From: Macrocystis pyrifera | Lineage: Eukaryota; Sar; Phaeophyceae; Laminariales; Laminariaceae | Assembly (NCBI GenBank): GCA_031763025.1 | Contig: JASSKH010000001.1 | Span: 6,054,024-6,118,023 of the forward strand | Reading direction: 5' to 3' | Length of the DNA stretch: 64,000 bases | In this document: positions 1 through 14,197 of the stretch, piece by piece | Layout of the letters: each line of letters opens with the position of its first letter | Position numbering within the stretch: position 1 is the first letter of the stretch | Translations under genes and position numbers: made by a program | Notes under the pieces: generated by a model | The model's database searches: none | Seen by the model: only the letters and a program-made list of their open reading frames with translations | What the model was told of the DNA's origin: nothing

Positions 1-351
1 CAACCATTGTGGCCACTGCGTGATCGGGGAATGGTGATACGAACTGGTATCCGAGCTACAATGGTTGAATGCAGGGACTCGTATGGACGGCAAGGGCGCA
101 CAATGATCCCACGCGTACAACAGTATTGCTGGGCGATGACGCTGCTCTTCGTAGATGGTTGATAACACCCAAGTTACCAACGATTGTTTTTGGTCGATGT
201 CTAAAGGGTACCAAATGGGTTCATGTATGTATATGTCATCACGCATCTCTCGCCCCCCCTCCACCCCCGATACGACTACGGCCATGCGTGACATGAGTAC
301 CCCCCCCCCCCCTTCCCCCCCCCGCGCACGCGCTTATATCGGCCTTCCCAG
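1..351 (+). other. NCAPD3: Intron of NCAPD3 before the first visible exon
   Basis: No coding exon is recognisable. A C-rich stretch (301-323) precedes the acceptor at 350-351. Confidence 0.6.
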
Positions 352-3300
352 GCTATCGCGACCCTTATGCTTCAGAAGGACCCGGTGTATAGGGCAGGGC
401 CTCTGCTCAACGCTCTAAGGTCGGCGGCCGTGGTGGCACTTCCCCCCAAAGCTCCTGGCGGGGAGGGGGAAGGACAAGAGGAGTCAGAGGCGGACGAGGC
501 GGTAAGATAAGGGGAGAGGAGTTGAGACGTGTGGAGGCGGGGCGGAGGCGCGCGGGGGGGGGGGAGGGTGTAGTCATTGTCATTCATGACCGTAGTCGTA
601 TGACCATAGACCCTCGCATCCCTACAATGCCGGGACGGAGCATATCGTTTTTTTTTATTTGACCAGGCAGATGGTGCTTAACCTCTCTAGTGCTGCAACC
701 TCTTTTTTTGGGTTAAACTACTTGGAATTAGTGTCGGATTATTGGTTGCATTAGTGAGTCTTTTGGTTTTCGTGAACAGCTGGATATTTGCCGGGTGCTT
801 GCTTTCTTCCGTCTTTGCTCGCTTGATTACTTGATTGCTTGCCTTTTTGCTCACCCAGCGATTGGTCGAGCGTTTGTGACGGATGGTTTCGTTTTTCCCT
901 GTCACCGGTTTTCCACTGGTCGTGTCTGGCTTTTTTGGCAGGGGGGTTGGGACGCAGGAGACCTTCGGCTGCTCTCGCTCGCGCAGGACCTACCGCGCGC
1001 ATCCCTGACGACGATTCGGAGAGGAACGTGGGCACTCCTGGAGGCGTTTCTTGATCGGAACCCGTCCCCGGGTGGCGGGTGAGAAAACTACTGTATATTA
1101 CTGAAAGTAATTTTACCTGGTATATATTTTAGGCTACCATGGCTTTGGAAGCGCTGCCAATTTTTTTTTTTCGTTCTTTGTCTCGTCCGTGTTCGTGCGG
1201 GGAGATATAGTAAACAGGACCAAAGCTGCTTATTCAACATAGTGGAACATGTAGGTTTTTGTGTGTGTAGTGGGTCCTGAATACTGCTGTTATCCCCCGC
1301 AATAGTTTTTATTGTTTACGTTCGTGCTCTTGTTTCGTTCTTAGTTGGTTCATGTTCTCGTCCATGTTATGTTCGTGCTCTTGCTTTTCGTTCTTGTACA
1401 TGATTTCGTGCTTGTTCTCAGGGGAGGACATTCGGTTCTTTCAAATTGACTTGATTTCTTTTTTCTAATTTAATTTAAGGCCCATCTTATCGAGGACTTT
1501 TGGTTCTTTCAATTTGACTTGATTATTTTTTTCTAATTTAATTTGCATCTGATTGAACGAGATTTAGTGTTCCCCGTTAAGATGTTAGGCCGTTTCCTAC
1601 GCGGTTTGATTTTTGAGCTTCAGATTTTGACCCGATGGCATTTTCAGATATGAGCTTGACAAATCGAAAGGGTCTTCCTATGCGGAAAAAACAAATTTAT
1701 TGTGCGTGTAGAGATTCGAGCAAACGCCGAGACCAACTGCTGTTTTCGTGATTTGGCGCCGCGAAGAGACGCGCTGGGTGCGCTGCCCTGCGCGTAGGAC
1801 CCAAGCGTCCGAGCCCACGCTGATTGCCTCTAGTCTGGCGGCGAAGAGACGTGGCGAGTGCGCTAGAGTCAACTTGTCTTGGTATTTTGTGTTTCATTTT
1901 GTGACTTGACTGCTGCTGCTTCTTCTGCTGTACAGCTGCAGTGTAGTCTACGAGTACGTATCCACGGAGAGGCGCGTGCCGAGTGCGCTTCTCTTGGTCT
2001 CTAGGCCCGAGCCCGCGCCAGCCGACTCTAGTCTGGCCACGGAGGGACGCGCCGTCCGCGCGTCGGGCGCGAAGCAACGCCGCTATACAGCTGTATCACC
2101 ATCCAACTCATCGATCGTTCTGCTGCTGTTTGCTGTCGTGGATAACATCTTGAATTTAGAGAGCATGCCATTTTTCGATTTGAAAATCTGATGACCCAGG
2201 TCGTCGGATTGTGGGTGGGTCATCGGATTCTCAATCGAAAAGTTTCCGGTCGGATTTTGCATATTTGGACTGCATAAGCAGGGTCATTCGTTTTTGAGAT
2301 CGAAAAATACAAATCTGAGGCTCGAAATCGAACCGCATAGGAAAACAGCCTTGGTTTTTTCATGCTCTTGTTCTTACGTCTTGTTCTTCTCCTTGTTCTT
2401 CTTTTTGTTTTTTTCTCGTTTTCGTGCGGTCTTTTTGTCGTTGATCGATCGACCGACCGCGGCATCTTGCAGGGTCACGAAGAAGGATTGCCCCGACATG
2501 GACCCGATGTTCGTGGTGCGGTGCTGGAACCGAGTGAGAGGGCACATCGTGCGGGAAGCGCTCTCGGAGGATAGCAGCGGTGGCGGTGGTGAGCACACGG
2601 TCTGGTGTCGGGGCAATTAGGCTTACGCTTGGCGTAGCTTATCATTTTGTTGTGTTATTCTCCTTGCGGGTCTCCATCGTAGTCTCGAGAGGATAAGGCC
2701 AGGGTGTACAACCCCGCTACGTACGGAGTTAGAGATATTGCTGCAACGCTCACGATGCGGGGAGAACATGCGTGGTATGTTCCTTGCGTTCAGAGTCGGC
2801 CATTTGTTTGCACAAGCGAATGAATGGGTTGCGTCAAGCTGCAGCTGTGTACTACAGCAGTAGTAGAGACCGTGTTTTATTCATACGAGGCCAGGTGTTT
2901 AATGTCTTAGGTTGTCCACGCCTTCCGCGGCACAATCACGCCGCATGTAACCGAGTGTGCATGATCGAACCGATCGCGCCTTTATTCGGTGTAGCGTTAG
3001 CGTTGGGCGCTTGTACTCTATCACAGGCAAACATGTCATATCATATAGTCAGAGCCAGATATGGCATGTGAACAAAGGAAAGGGGGTGCATGTTTTCGGG
3101 GTCCATCATGGATTTCGAGTACAACACATTACTATTGCCCCCCGTACTTCAAGGAATCTGGATGCCGTTGCGAGGCCTATCTCTCCTCCCCGCTCCCCGG
3201 TAAGTGTTTCCTTCTCACGAAAAAAAAGCGAACGTTCTTCCTCCTCCGCCCCAACCCCACTTCACCCCCCCCCCCCCCCCCCCCTATGTATATTGTACAC

Positions 3301-6300
3301 ATACATGTTGGGTTGGCGTCGGTTGGCAACGACACTGTAAAGCATGCCGCTCACTACGTGAACTAGACAACCGCGGTACTGTTTTTTTTTCCGGTGGTCG
3401 GTCACAGCTGGTGGTGGAGTTGGATCGTGTGTGCGGGGTGGAGATCCTTCACTCCGCACAAGGGGAACGATCGTGTCACGTACCTGGTGGTGTTTATGGT
3501 AAGGCACCCAAGAGGCAGTTACATAGTACTCCCATTGCTGCCTCTGGAAGTGGCTACACCGGAAATTAATGAACTCATTGAGGCTGTCATCCATAGGCAA
3601 GTCGGCCTCACGAACGGTCTTTACTAGGATGCAGCTCACCCTTCATGCGAGTCGCCGAACACCTCACGGCGCTTCGCGCTTGGTGCAAGTAATGTCTGCC
3701 TGGTCGGCCAAACCCGACGTGCTCCGTACCGGCATTGAAGGGATGCGAGGGTCTATGGTCATATGACTGAGGCCATGCATGATATCGAGTATACCCCCAC
3801 CCCCGCCCCCGCACCCACCTTCATCCAGCTCCGTTTCGAAAGGGATGCGTGGTCAATGGTGTAATGATGAAGGAAAGCGACAAACGAGTACGGTTCCCGC
3901 CGCCACCTCCATCCCTCCCTATCCCCCCCCCCTCCCCCATCCTATCGTCCTCCTACCCCACCTCCCCCGTCCACCATCCCCCCCAATCCCAACATTAATG
4001 TTTTGATACCTGTTTTGGGCTGTGCCAGGGGATGGTGAGCTATCGTCCCCTGAATCGGAGGAGGCGTTTGAGTCTGACGGCCGCCGTGTGCTGGGGGTCC
4101 TGGCGCGACTGGCGTGGTCGGTGCCGGCGGAAGTGGCCACACCGCTCGCAGAAAACCTTCTGGAGATGCTTTTGGACCTTGTGGCTCGTCCGGAGACATC
4201 GTCGGCTCTCGTTGGCGCTTTGCACATGCTGTGCTTCGCGAAGGTCGGGCGACTGAGTGGGGTATATAGTAGCTCTTTGTGTTTATTCTTTTAGTTTTTT
4301 TTTTAATTGTTGTGTTTCCCGCTGTACTTGTTCTATTTTTTGTATTTTAGTTGTACTTTTTTAGTAGATAGTATGTACAGCATATATTGTACCTGGTATA
4401 CAAGGTAGTGGTAGATATCGATATCGGAATGGAGTACATTACGACATCCATAAATTGAAAACGGTGTCACTACTGTACAATTTCGATATCATACCTGGTA
4501 CGAATAGATATTTTTTTTTTACATCGTCCGGTTTCAGCATAACACGTACGGGGATGCCAGGAGATGGGGAGCAAGACTCGTTCGATACGATCGTATCGGA
4601 AAACCGATATGTCGAAATTCCGATAAATCGAAATTTCGATAGTTTGATATGTCGAAATTCTGATACGATATCTTACACTATCAGGCAATGTGCACGCGCC
4701 TAATGGATGGTTTCGGTTGGTATTGGGCTGGTTCCGAAACTTTTCCATTTACTGATTTAGTTATTTTGTGACGTATCGACGCATGGCATGGGCATGGCGG
4801 CTTATCGGCATGACAATCCGATTGAGCGCATAGGTGTTCGCCGATATCTATCGATCGGTCTAGTGCTATCTAATTATCGGTATATCGATGAGTCCATTTA
4901 TCGATTTATCGATATATCGACGTAACTTTCTTTTGTTAAAAACCCTCTGTTCGTCCCCTGTCCCCTCCACCATGTTTTCATGTATTGTTGCAAATGCTTG
5001 AGCTGTGAGTCCGACCGATTGAGTGGTCAATACTCAACTTTGCAATCTGCGTCGTAAATCCCGCGCGCTTGTTCTGCATCCCTTTCTTCATAAGGTGCTT
5101 GTGCATTCTGTTTTTTTTACGGTATTTGCGGGGCGTTTTCTGCATGTTTCATTCTTAATTTATTTTATTTTCAGGCCGATTCGGAGGAAAGCGGGGCGGC
5201 CATGTGTAACGCTTGGGCGAACCACGCCCTGTCGGCGTTCGAGGGCCTGCTGGATGTTTTCGTCTACCAGGGGAGCGGAGCTCTTCAAGACCACACTGGC
5301 GCGAGGTAACCTTACTACCGTAAGATTCGTTTGTTCATGTTAATAATTGACGTAAATATTTTTATTCCTTGATTTGATACCAGGTACATACTGGTTCATG
5401 CTGGTTTTTCTTCTTCCTACTGGCTCTATGAGGGATCGAGATTTGAGCTTAACATTTCTGGCGATAAAACGTAGGAAGGAAAATTACGAGGAAATCCATG
5501 CGTCTTTTTGTTTAGACGACGCCCAAAAATTGGAACTCCTTTCGATGACTGTAGCGACCGACCGACCGACCGACCACGAACGCACTCAAGTTGATGGCAG
5601 TTTCAAATGTCCTGCTGCGCTCGTTCCTGGCGACGGCTAAGCTATCTTGATCATAGGAGTGTGGTGTGCTGGACTACCATTCATGCCGTACTGTTCTATG
5701 GTGCACCAGTAGTCAGCAGTGTTTTGGAGGTGTGGGTGCGAATAGTGGAGAGTAGTTTGGTGAAATAGGGTTGGGTGGCGTGGGATATGCTGTTGCTTGT
5801 TGTGGAGTAAGCAAGGCGTACTGTGCTTCAGTCTGTATTGTTGGTGCCTCAGGCTGTTTTCGTTGCTCGTTTTCCATGACTAATCGCGGGCGAAGCATAT
5901 CTCGATTATCAGCAGTATATACGTCGGTCGATTTCGTGCGCTTTTTTGTCATTTATTTGTAGCCTCACCGCCATGACCATTTACTGATGTGCTGGTTGCT
6001 GACTAGTTGAATGTTACACCGACGGTTTCGATTTGCGTGTCTTCCGCCGCTGATCTGCCAGGGCTTGCGGGTTCGACATGGCCCGCCTCGTGGAGCGGCT
6101 GCTGTTTGCCGTCGGAGAGGTAGTGGTCGTCGGCTTCACGGGAAAGGTCAGCGAAAGAAATAACTATGGACACACACCACCCCCATCTGCCGCGCGCGCC
6201 CGCCCTTATTCGACACGCCTCCGTGCACATGTCGGTGGATGCGTGCAGTTGGATTATTATTTTCGAGCGTTGTGTCAGCACTCGAACCCGGCGCACACGC

Positions 6301-6966
6301 TGACTCTCAATTTTTTTCCGCACCTCGGACAGATGATCTATAGATCATGATCTATCTGATCTGTCTACAGATAGATGATCTAGTTCCTCACGTGCCGTTG
6401 TGAGAGTGTGTGCAGGATCTGCCTTATAGGGCAGATAGATCACACCCAGGAAACATGTGCTAGATAGATCATGCAGGACATGCAGGTCCCACCCGGTAAC
6501 ATAAGCTGTTAGTAGATCATACAGATCATACAAGGCATTAATAGATCTATCTATCTGCCCTGAAATATCTAGGTACATAACTCTTTTATGGCCGCAGTCC
6601 TGTTTTGGGGACAAAACACTTAGAATTAGAGTGCATTGTCCCCGAAACGGAACTGCACTATACCTCAGAAGAGTCAAGTGGGAATCGATGATCTATCCGA
6701 GAGGTGGGAAATTCTCGAACCCGAGTCAAACGACATGTTGTATTTTCATTTTTTTTTTTAAACTTGTGTTTGATGAACACGTACGTGAATCTGGCTGACA
6801 CATGGACAGGAGGAGGCGGCAGGTCCATCTGAGCCCCAAGCGGCGGGTGGTAACGGCGGGGCTGCGGTACTTGTTCGTCCTACCGCCTCTCCGCGTCTGA
6901 TCAAGCTCGTGCAGGTGGGAGATACATATAGGGGGCACTGGTTGGGACAGCAGTGGAGGGGTAGCG

Positions 6967-7011
<45 letters not shown>

Positions 7012-10000
7012 CGTACTCGTTTGTTGCTTTCCTTAGTGATTTGGCCATTGACCACGGATCCCTTTCGAGATGGAGCGAGGGGGGGCGGATAGAGAGGGTC
7101 GGAGAGGGGGGGGGGTACTCGATCTCATGCATGGCTGTAGTCGTATGACCATAGACCCTCGCATCCCTACAATGCCGGGACGGAGCACGTCGGGTTCTCA
7201 CTTAACACAGGTGAGGGTCGAGAGGCAAGGAGAGAGAAGGAGGGGTGAGTTGCGGCAGTGGGCGAGGGGTAGCGATGGAGGCAGTCAAGGAAGGAAGGGG
7301 TAGAGAGGGGGGGAACGATAGAGCCGTGTTGTAGATGAACAGTTTTTTTGCTCTCGTCGTTGAGGAGAATATCAGTAGAGAGACATGCGGCAGGGGAGGG
7401 GGGTGTGGAGAGGAGAGCCGTTGATGTAGAAATACGTTGTTCTGCTGAGTTTGCGGTATATTTTTGTTTGTTGTAGTAGTACGGACTGCTGTACATAGAG
7501 CCTGCTTGGCATTGTATTTTACTTCCGTGTGCTTTTTTTTAAGAGCGAATGCGAGTTTTTTTATTTTGACGAAATGCCTGTCACGCCCGCCGTCTACAGA
7601 AAACGGTATACCTTTTTTTTGTTTTCGAAAAACAGCAACAACTAACCGTCCACCGTCCACCAGCGCACACATGTTGACAACAGCTACAATTATCCTGCTG
7701 CGCGAGTGCCTAGCGACAGCAGTGCTGTCTGTTGTATTCTAACCGTAGCTTCTTTTGCCTCCAAAGTCCGCCTTGTCAATATTGTTATCTGACTCATGAG
7801 GTGGACAAGGAGCGCTCTTCGAAAGTGCTAAAACAGCATGTCATATATTGTACCAGGTACACAGTATCGGCGCTCTCGTACAAAACCTGAAATCGGATGT
7901 CAGGCTAGCCCTTTTAGCACCACAGTCCCGTTTAGGGGGACGAACCAGTCAAATTCTAAGTAGTTTGTCCCCTAAACGGGACCGCGGTCCTAAAAGCTTA
8001 TTTCCGCGGAGCGTGAAGGGGGTAGGTATATTGACTACCAGGTACAGGGATATTTTTTTTTTAGACGGCGAGCGCCCAGGCGACATTCTGGCGTTTTTTT
8101 TTGTTTTCAATTGGTATTATTACGGGAGACCATAGTACATAGGACCTACGGTACACACAAAAACCTAAATAATTACCTATTTTTTAAGACAATGTTTGGT
8201 CCTATTTACTATATTCCCCCGTGATAGGCTGGATTTATTACGGTCTGTATACTCACGCGAGGGCCGGTTCTGTACCTGCCGGATAACGGCGTTCCGTATC
8301 AGCTTCCATTTCGTGCCCTGTGTTTATGTATTTGTTGGTGCTTTTTCATCCACGGCTGAGTTCCTGTTACGCCTTCTAGGACTGCTGTAGTCCCCCTCTG
8401 GGGACAAACTACTTGGAATTAGAGTGGGTTGTCCGCAAAACGGAACTGCAGTCTTGAAAAAACGTTCAAGGGGTTTCCAGGCCGTCCGCAAAGGGTTTTT
8501 TGCCGTCCTGGAAGGGGTTTTGAGCCGCCTTGCTTATAAGGTTCTTACAGCCTTTTAGTACTGACGTCCCGTTTTCGAGGCAATCCACTTGGAATTAGAG
8601 TGGTTTGTCCCTAAATCGGGACTGCGGTACTGACTTGCGGGCGGCGTCGTCCCGCTGCGCCTGCACAACGATGGTAAATAACAGGGCGTAGTTAAATATA
8701 TTTGAAGTAGTAGGGCAGGGCGGGGATAGGGGATACAACCTTTCTGGACCCGGTACAATAAAGAATTCAATGAGATTTGTGTCTCACAGGAACCCAGCTA
8801 AAAGCGTCAAAGGGGTTTTCAGGATGCCCTTCTGTAGAGGTTTTAAGCCGCTCTTGAAGGGTTTTTAACCCTTCTGAGACTGCAGTCTCCGTTCTGGGGA
8901 CAAACCCCTCAAATGTGAAGTAGTTTCCCCCGAAACGGGACTGCGGGGCTACGAAAAGGGTTAAGATGGGTTTGAGCTTTGAACCGTCCCGAAAGCGGGG
9001 TTCATGCCGTCCTTTAGAGGTTTCTTAAAGCCGACCTCAAAGGTATTTTTAAGCTGCCCTAGAAGAGGTTTTGAGTTAAGCTTCCCTTCAAGTGTTTTTA
9101 AGGCGTCATTGAAGGGTTTATGTTTTGACTAGGACGCCTTAAAAACTGTAAGTAATTTGTCCCCAAAACGGGATTGCAGTTCTAAACATCTAAAAATAGT
9201 TTTTCGTGCAGTCCTTGAAAGGTTCTTGAACGTGTGTTTCGTATATTTGTAGGTGCTTTTGCCCCCACGGCTTCCTTCTTCGGCTCACGGAGTGGAGGAG
9301 GGAGAGGAAGGACCCGCGACTCCTTCGGCCGTCAGAGCGCTCGCCTTCGTGACCCTCGGTGAGCGAACCGTGCCCCCTCTAGCCTCGCTTTGTACCTGTA
9401 TAGCAGCTGTTCTCTTTTCTTCTGCTCTCTTCTCTTCTGTGAGATACTGGTAACACTTACGTGAAACCAACTCTGTTGAGCGTTTCTGTTACGTAGACCG
9501 CTGGTCGACGTTTGGGTTGGACAGTTGTGTTGGGCCACTTGTTTTCGACATGTCAAGTTCGAGATATCTGGTATTATGTTACGTACTGCTGTAGACATTT
9601 TTTCAGGTGGTTTTTGGAAAACGGCACCATGATATCGACCTTTTATTAACAGCGTTAAATATTTTTGCGATATGCCATTTATGTTGAATACTTATGTTAT
9701 TGTTATTATTAGGCTTGCCATCCGACAATGTGCAGCACGAGCTTCACCGTTGATCAATCACAACATTCCTGAAAGAAGAAATACCCACATACGTTATGGA
9801 TAGGTAGACTTTCCTGTATACGTATTAATAGTAGAGTTGGCTTTTATTTGGTAGTTGACGCTCATGTCATACCTGTGACCACGTGGGCCCCTTGTTTTGC
9901 GTTGTCCGTTCTCGTTTCTCTGAGGGGGGGGAGCCTTTCAGTAAGCGCGGACCTTTCTCTCTCCAACTAAATCTGGGGGGAACGGTTGATTGACAGCGTC

Positions 10001-13000
10001 GGGGATATTTATTTTGGCATTGCTGCTATTGGTGGGTTGATCGAGAGCGTCGGGCCTTTTTAATGGCGTTGTCGTTCTTGTTGGTGGTGTTGGTTTTTTC
10101 GTCGTCAGTATTATTGTTTTCGATGATGAGTGTGTCTTAAGAAAACGAAAGTTTTGCCCTCCGGTGGAAGGGTCAAAAGAAAGCTCGGTCTCACCTCTCA
10201 CCGCACGTCCTTCTATGTATAAAATACGTGTCGTGTGTCAAGTTATGTTGTTGTTGTTGTTGTTGTTGTTGATGGTGGTGATAATGTTGATGTTGGCGTT
10301 TCGTCGTGCAGGCAAGCTGTGCCTTCGGGACAAGGAGCTGGCGAAGAGCAGCGTGAACATTCTCGTGCGGGAGCTCGACACCGCGGTCGATCCCGCGGTT
10401 CGAAGCAATGCCCTCGTCGTGCTTGGTGACCTTTGCGTCAGGTGAGCTGTTTTTTTTATTCCTCGTATATATTTTCACAGACAGACCATCTACAAATAGA
10501 TCGTGTTCTAGATCATCTAGCAGTTCCTTACCTGACATTGTGAGAGGTTGAGTGCAGGATCTATCTGCATAGTACAGATCCAACCGAGGAAACTTTTGCT
10601 GTTGTAGATAGTGCAGGTTAGTTTCGGGTCCCACCCGGCCATAGGATGAGCTACGGTAGTAGTAGTAGATCATACGTACGAGATCGGGAATATACCCGTC
10701 CTGAAAAGACCTATTAATAGCACATGATCTATCTGTAAAGGATCCATCTGAGGTGTGCACCAGTTGTTTATGTAGTGTCTGTTTTACCGGGAGTTTAACC
10801 TTGTTGGCGTACCACCGTGGCCGGGAACATAAGATACGTCTAATTCTCATATCGAAGCCCAAACGGGTGTTATATTTTTGGTCAATCGTGGGGTTTGAGT
10901 GCTATCACCGCCCGTAATATTGCTACTGTAGTACAATGACTAGGGCTGGGCATCTGGCATAGCAGTATGTACTGGCGGTAGTAGTCTACTGATTGACCTG
11001 GCCAGTATGTTCGCCAGTAGTTTTTAATGTTACATGCGCCCCAGAAACACGCCATATTGTTGTACGGAAACCCACTAAATGCGGTTCGGGAGGAGAGAGG
11101 GGGGACAGTACGTGTACTGCTGCAATGCAGTATATTGATTGATTTTGACGACGGTATAATCGCTGCTGACTAAGCCACCCAGTGCCCAGCCCTAACAATA
11201 CCGGCTTTCGAGGAATCCCATCATGCTGTCTCCTGACTCTCAAGTCTTCCTAACCCACCCGCTGTATTTTTACACATCTGGCTGTTACACACGGTTACAC
11301 CCGACCAGGTACACCGCGATGGTTGACCGTCACGTGGGAGCTATGGCCGCATGCCTCCAGGATTCCCATCCCCTGGTCAGGAGACATGCCGTCCTGCTCA
11401 TTAGCCAGCTCCTGCTGCAGGTATCCCGCCGCGTGCTGCATATGTATAATCATGCCTTGGCTGGGCAATAGGGTGTGCTACAGTAGGCTACTGCTCTGCT
11501 ACTGCTATTGTGAGCATTAACTCTTAATACGTATTGCGCATTAGACTACCGCTTGCACCGTATGTTCCGGAGGTTGCCTGTTGGTGGGAAATGCCTGCAC
11601 AATACAATAGGTTTCGGAGGTCGTGTATTTGTTGACTGATGATGCGATACGACTCTTATGTATTTTGCTCTTGCCGCAACCATCGCGCTTCTTTCTGTGC
11701 AGGACTACGTGAAATGGAGGGGTCTTCTGTTGTTCAGATTTCTGGCGACGATTGTGGACGCTGATGCCTCGGTTCGGAGCCTCGGGGCCTTTACTCTCAC
11801 AAACCCGCTCATCGCCAAGGTAGGCTGCTTATGCCATAGCGATACTCGTAGTGATGATATTACCTACTGTAAGCTGGAATAACAAAACGAGCGATAAGAA
11901 AGGCAAGAGGCTGAGGTTTACAGAAAAATAAGAAGTTCGTGAATCGTTATACTGAAGTTGGTATAGAACGCTACCCATTCTCAAACAAGAAATCCATCGT
12001 GGACTAGCTTTCCGGTTTCTTATTATAGAGGTGCCCTGTACGTTAAGCGATATGCGACAAGGGATGGCGATATGCGATAGGCCATACCTGGTAAACGGCA
12101 GAGGAGGCGATAGCAATAAACGATGCCGTGGGTACGTGACAGCGATGCCGACAACGATAGTAGCGATTGTGATGATGACAGCGATGGGGGAATACTAGCG
12201 AAAGCGATAAGCGATATCGATAGGCGATATACGACAAGCGATATCGATAAGCGATAGGCGATAGCGATAACAATTACCAGGTAGGTGACACCTGGTAAAT
12301 GATACCCGATAGTCATATGTGATAGCCGCGTTATACCACCCGCCGATTTTGTTTTATACCTGGTATATATGCGGGCACGATAAAAAGTACAGATCTGGGA
12401 GGGGAAATACGCGACAAAATATTACGGTGGACCATAGTAAATAGGACCAAATATTGTTCGTAAAAATGGGCAAATGTTTTGGTTTTTTGTGTATACCATA
12501 GGTCCTATTTACTATGACCCCCCGTAATAATACGTATTTTAAATGTTGTCAACTGTCGGTGTTGCATGTGACGAAATATTCCCGACCATGTGCTCAAGAT
12601 TAGCGCAGAAGACAGTTAACTCGTGTACATCTTTCAGACGATACTCTACACATCCGACCGATCAGATCAGATCAGATCAGATCAGATCAGATCAGATCAC
12701 ATCTCCGTTTCGCGATCTCAGTATGTCGGGTCGGATAAATCCCCAATGTTTCCTGGTATGATTTGCACTTTCTATCGAACTATGTTTGCTGGGTAGGTTA
12801 TACCGTAATAATGCGAGTACACGCCCCACCCCAGCTAGATAACTCCGTCACAAAGGAGGTGCCTATTCCAAACGGCACCTTTTAAGACACCCCTCGACGA
12901 GAGCTGTCCAACACCACCCCTCATAGGATTTTCGGTGCTGATATTCTTTCTTGCTGTGGAGATATCGAGCTCGAAAAGTCGGTCCCGGGGGGGGGGGGGA

Positions 13001-14129
13001 GGGTGCTCGATAGGAGATACGTACTCGATCTCATGCATGGCCGTAGTCGTATGACCATAGACCCTCGCATCCCTACAATGCCGGGACGGAGCATGTCGAG
13101 TTTTCACCGACCAGGCAGACATTGCTTGCACCAAGCGCGAAGCGCCGTGAGTGTCCGGCGAGTCGCATGAAGGGTGAGCTGCATCCTACGAAGCACCGCT
13201 TGTGAGGCGGACTTGCATATGGATGACAGCTTCAATGAGTTAGTTTAATTTCCGGTGTAGCCACTTCCAGAGACAGCAATGGGAGTACTATGTAACTGCC
13301 TCTTGGGTGCCTTACCTTGAACACTACGTGATACGATCAATTCCCTTGTGCAGAGTAAAGGTTGTTTACTTCGCACAAATGATCTCACTCGACGACCAGC
13401 TGTGGGCGACCGCAAAAAAAAAAAAAAAAAAAAACAGTACCCTGAATGTCTAGCTCACGTAGTCAGCGGCGTCATGTATTTACAGTGTCGTTGCCAACCG
13501 ACGCCAACCCAACCCATATATAGTATATAGGGGGAGTGGGGGGGGGGGAACTCGATAGGAGAGGTGTACTCGATCTCAATCATGGCCGTAGTCGTATGAC
13601 CATAGACCCTCGCACCCCTGCAATGCCGGGACGGAGCATGTCGGCTTTTCACCAACCAGGCAGACATTGCTTGCACCAAGCGCGAAGCGCCGTGAGGGTT
13701 TCGGCGAGTCGTATGAAGGGTGAGCTGCATCCTATTAATACTAAGAACCGGTTGTGAGGCGGACTTGCACATGGATGACAGCTCACTCGCATTGTCACGG
13801 TTTATGACACAGCTCTTGCACGTACGTTTCCGCATGAGATCTGTACGATACAGCTCTTGCGCACCATCTCATAAGGGGACATGTAGGATCTAGATCATCC
13901 ATGTAGGATCTAGATCGTCCATATATTATCTAGATCATCCATATAGGATCTAGATCATCCATAGAGGATCTAGATCATTCACATAGGATATAGATCATCC
14001 ACATCGTGATACATCCAATGTGTGAAATACTCGTAGATATGCCACCTCTTGTATTCCGTTCAGTTGGCATGTATCTATGTACCACTCGCGATTCCGGCAA
14101 TGACGACCTCTTGTTTCTCCTGTCGGCCT

Positions 14130-14197
<68 letters not shown>

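Larger units (their letters stand above)
352..6914 (+). other. NCAPD3: NCAPD3 exons 1-7: HEAT-repeat region
   Basis: These seven exons encode residues 1-313 of the visible fragment. They are helical and Leu/Ala-rich, as expected of HEAT repeats (LLEMLLDLVARPETSSALVG in exon 4, ANHALSAFEGLLDVFVYQGS in exon 5, MARLVERLLFAVGEVVVVGF in exon 6, SPRLIKLVQ closing exon 7). Exon 1 ends in a Glu/Gly-rich loop before a GTAAGA donor. No single exon before exon 6 would identify the protein. Membership rests on the unbroken phase chain into the recognisable core, on strand, and on high third-position GC. The first exon is assumed to start in phase 0. Confidence 0.82.
8455..9125. repeat. Diverged AAGGGGTTTT short tandem units
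   Basis: Units such as CAAGGGGTTTCCAGGCCGTC, GGAAGGGGTTTTGAGCCGCC and GAAGAGGTTTTGAGTTAAGC recur between and around the clustered family B MITEs of intron 7. Confidence 0.55.

Noticed and set aside
3061..3366. Extra NCAPD3 exon between exons 3 and 4
   Set aside because: Exon 3 ends in phase 1 and exon 4 starts with the matching two bases, so no exon is needed; the frame here runs into a C-run.
10191..10862. 223-codon minus-strand ORF
   Set aside because: It runs antisense through NCAPD3 exon 9, a TTG microsatellite (giving its Gln run) and a D repeat.
13878..14006. CRISPR-like array of 23-24-bp repeats
   Set aside because: Units are contiguous with no spacers; an ordinary minisatellite in an intron.
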